Below are positions 23,984 through 25,113 of a stretch of 25,113 nucleotides of DNA, piece by piece; position 1 is the first letter of the stretch; each line of letters starts with the position of its first letter. The translations under genes and the position numbers were made by a program. Origin of the DNA: a virus; IMG/VR virus record IMGVR_UViG_3300023435_000088, positions 1-25,113 of that record; one strand, written 5' to 3'. The notes beneath the pieces are model-generated. The model did not search any database. It was not told the DNA's origin and saw only the letters and a program-made list of their open reading frames with translations.

Positions 23984-24492
23984 CGGGCGAACTCAAAGCC
24001 GCACTTCGGACAGCGCTGCATCGGCGGTGGCTTAGTGTCTGCGCTCTTGTCGTCTAGCTTTACCGGGTCGGGCGCCCCCACTTGTAGCCCAGACATGAGC
24101 CCCGCCAGCTCCTCGTCAGCGAAGCCGAGGGCGTCCAGGTTGAAGTCGGCGGCCTGCAGGTCTGACAGCTCTTGGGCGAGGAGCGCCTCATCCCAGCCGG
24201 CGTTCAGCGCCAGGCGGTTGTCCGCGATGCGCAGCGCCTTGACCTGCTCCTCGGTGAGGCCAGCCAGGCGCACCACGGGAACCTCCGTCAGCCCCAGCCG
24301 AGCGGCGGCAGCGCAGCGCCCGTGCCCGGCGATGATCTCCAGGCTGGCGTCCACAAGCACGGGGTTGGCGAAGCCGAAGCGCTTGATGCTGGCGGCGATC
24401 TCCGCCACCTGCTCCGGCGAATGCGTCCGGGCGTTGCGTCCGTAGGCGCGCAGCTTGGACGGGTGGAGGTACTCAATCTGCAGATCACCCAT
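23980..24492 (-). CDS. ParB/Srx-fold protein with a C-terminal CxxC tail
   Basis: The 170-residue protein has a complete ParB N-terminal domain: LHPSKLRAYGRNARTHSPEQ, then EIAASIKRFGFANPVLVD, the catalytic or nucleotide-binding GHGRCAAAARLG (56-67), and LRIADNRLALNAGWDEALLA. This version is the one that in many phages and islands precedes or is fused to a DNA methylase. Here there is no methylase. A Lys/Asp-rich linker leads to a terminal CPKCGFEFAR, half a zinc-ribbon motif. GAGGGA precedes the ATG, which overlaps the small terminase gene by 8 bases. It may bind or process DNA or nucleotides together with the radical SAM enzyme. The role is inferred. Confidence 0.88.
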   Translation of the reverse strand: MGDLQIEYLHPSKLRAYGRNARTHSPEQVAEIAASIKRFGFANPVLVDASLEIIAGHGRCAAAARLGLTEVPVVRLAGLTEEQVKALRIADNRLALNAGWDEALLAQELSDLQAADFNLDALGFADEELAGLMSGLQVGAPDPVKLDDKSADTKPPPMQRCPKCGFEFAR

Positions 24493-25009
24493 AGCGTCCC
24501 TCGTGCAGCGCCTGGAGCGCTTCGGTTGTGGCGGTGTCGAGGATGGCTTCGTCGTGCGCCGTCTCCCCGGTCATGAGCGGTGCCACCCGGGCTGGGATGG
24601 CCTGGATGGCGACGCGGATGCGGGTCCCGATCTCTCGGGCCTCGGCCTTCACGTCGGCCAGGGAGACGAGGGAACCCCTCAGCTCCTCCATGCGGAGGCG
24701 GCGGGTCTCTGCCTGGTAGACCTTGTCGGCGGCGCGGGCCTGGGCAAGGCGGCTGGCGGCAGTGGCGTGGTTGGCAGGGACGGGGGCCGGGCCGGAGAGG
24801 GCGTCGGGTCTGGGCTCTGGTGGCAGGTCGGGAATGATGCCGCGCTCCGCGTCCCACACGGCCTTGCCCTCGCCCCACGGGATTTTGCGCTGTCCCTTGC
24901 GTCCGACGGCAACGGTCGGGAGCTTGCCCTCGTCGATGAGCTGGCTGACGCGCTGGCGAGTCACGCCCACGCGCCGAGAGAACTCCGTTGCGGTGACTAG
25001 CTCAACCAT
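24485..25009 (-). CDS. Small terminase subunit-like DNA-binding protein (Nu1 type)
   Basis: The 174-residue protein begins with a winged helix-turn-helix: VELVTATEFSRRVGVTRQRV, then SQLIDEGKLPTVAVG and a PWGEGKAVWDAERG segment, as in Nu1-like proteins. A Pro-rich linker (about 60-85) follows, then a helix with NHATAASRLAQARAADKVYQAETRRLRMEELRG and the pattern SLADVKAEAREIGTRIRVAIQAIPARVAPLM seen in terminase small subunits. It is first in the block and probably binds the packaging site, which may be the repeat cluster just upstream. It also could act as a regulator. Its Shine-Dalgarno is weak. Confidence 0.82.
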   Translation of the reverse strand: MVELVTATEFSRRVGVTRQRVSQLIDEGKLPTVAVGRKGQRKIPWGEGKAVWDAERGIIPDLPPEPRPDALSGPAPVPANHATAASRLAQARAADKVYQAETRRLRMEELRGSLVSLADVKAEAREIGTRIRVAIQAIPARVAPLMTGETAHDEAILDTATTEALQALHEGRYG

Positions 25010-25026
25010 GGGTCAAGCCCCCCTCC

Positions 25027-25065
25027 ACTTGCGCAGTTTGCGGAACTTGCGCAAGCGCGCGCAAG
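25027..25065. repeat. Repeat cluster upstream of the small terminase gene
   Basis: ACTTGCGCA occurs at 25027-25035 and 25045-25053, 18 bases apart. CTTGCGCAAG at 25046-25055 is a palindrome, and GCGCAAG at 25059-25065 is an inverted partner of CTTGCGC at 25046-25052. Such spaced repeats in front of a helix-turn-helix protein look like an operator or packaging recognition site. The role is inferred from position. Confidence 0.5.
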
Positions 25066-25082
25066 GTAGGTTTTGAACCTAC
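25066..25082. other. 7-bp inverted repeat, tRNA T-arm-like
   Basis: GTAGGTT and AACCTAC form a perfect 7-bp stem around TTG. Read on the minus strand the sequence GTAGG-TTCAAAA-CCTAC also looks like a tRNA T-arm (TTCAAAA loop). The 31 bases before it in that sense do not make a good anticodon arm: the best fit has a mismatch and lacks U33. It may be an operator-like hairpin or the remnant of a tRNA that continues past the right edge. Confidence 0.35.
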
Positions 25083-25113
25083 AGCTAGACAGGTCCTGGG
25101 CGTCCTGGGGTCC

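Noticed and set aside
1-25113. CRISPR arrays, insertion sequences, integrase or transposase genes
   Set aside because: No regularly spaced direct repeats with unique spacers, no terminal inverted repeats with a transposase, and no recombinase motifs were found.

Overview
The window is part of a high-GC tailed-phage genome or prophage. It holds a nearly complete head-and-contractile-tail module of a temperate-type myovirus. All recognised genes lie on the minus strand, so the biological order runs from the right edge (25113) to the left edge (1). I see no host housekeeping gene, integrase, transposase, lysis cassette or repressor, so the host and the phage or prophage state cannot be decided. 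The GC-rich composition, frequent GTG starts and GGAGG-type ribosome sites fit a high-GC bacterium, but I cannot name the lineage.

Layout in transcription order. (1) About 25.1-20.8 kb is a packaging block: a small terminase-like helix-turn-helix protein, a ParB/Srx-fold protein, a radical SAM enzyme with a B12-binding-like N-terminus, and a lambda gpA-type large terminase. (2) About 20.8-16.0 kb is a lambda-type head: a gpW-like/DUF6148 joining protein, a gpB-type portal, a ClpP-fold protease with a probable nested scaffold start, a decoration protein, a gpE-type capsid protein and an FII-like attachment protein. (3) About 16.0-4.2 kb is a P2/Mu-type contractile tail: gpZ-like protein, tail terminator, sheath, tube, tail chaperone with a -1 frame extension, tape measure, X, D, V, a small unknown, U, W/gp25, J, I, tail fibre and a fibre-associated protein. 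(4) About 4.2-1.07 kb is one gene for a 1034-residue protein that appears to join a GT-B glycosyltransferase, a GT-A glycosyltransferase, a class I methyltransferase and a second GT-A-like domain. (5) Bases 1-971 are the 5' part of a signal-peptide protein that runs off the left edge. It has its own ribosome site, a hairpin and a possible extended -10 promoter.

Almost every junction overlaps by 1-8 bases (ATGA, GTGA, TAATG, TAGTG, TGATG), so translation is tightly coupled. The clear exceptions are the products needed in many copies (decoration, capsid, sheath, tube), which follow short gaps with strong Shine-Dalgarno sequences.

The most unusual parts are the radical SAM gene locked between ParB and the large terminase, and the four-domain glycosyltransferase/methyltransferase after the tail fibre. 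The first could belong to a DNA-modification step tied to packaging. The second could decorate the virion, the host surface or DNA. Both roles are inference.
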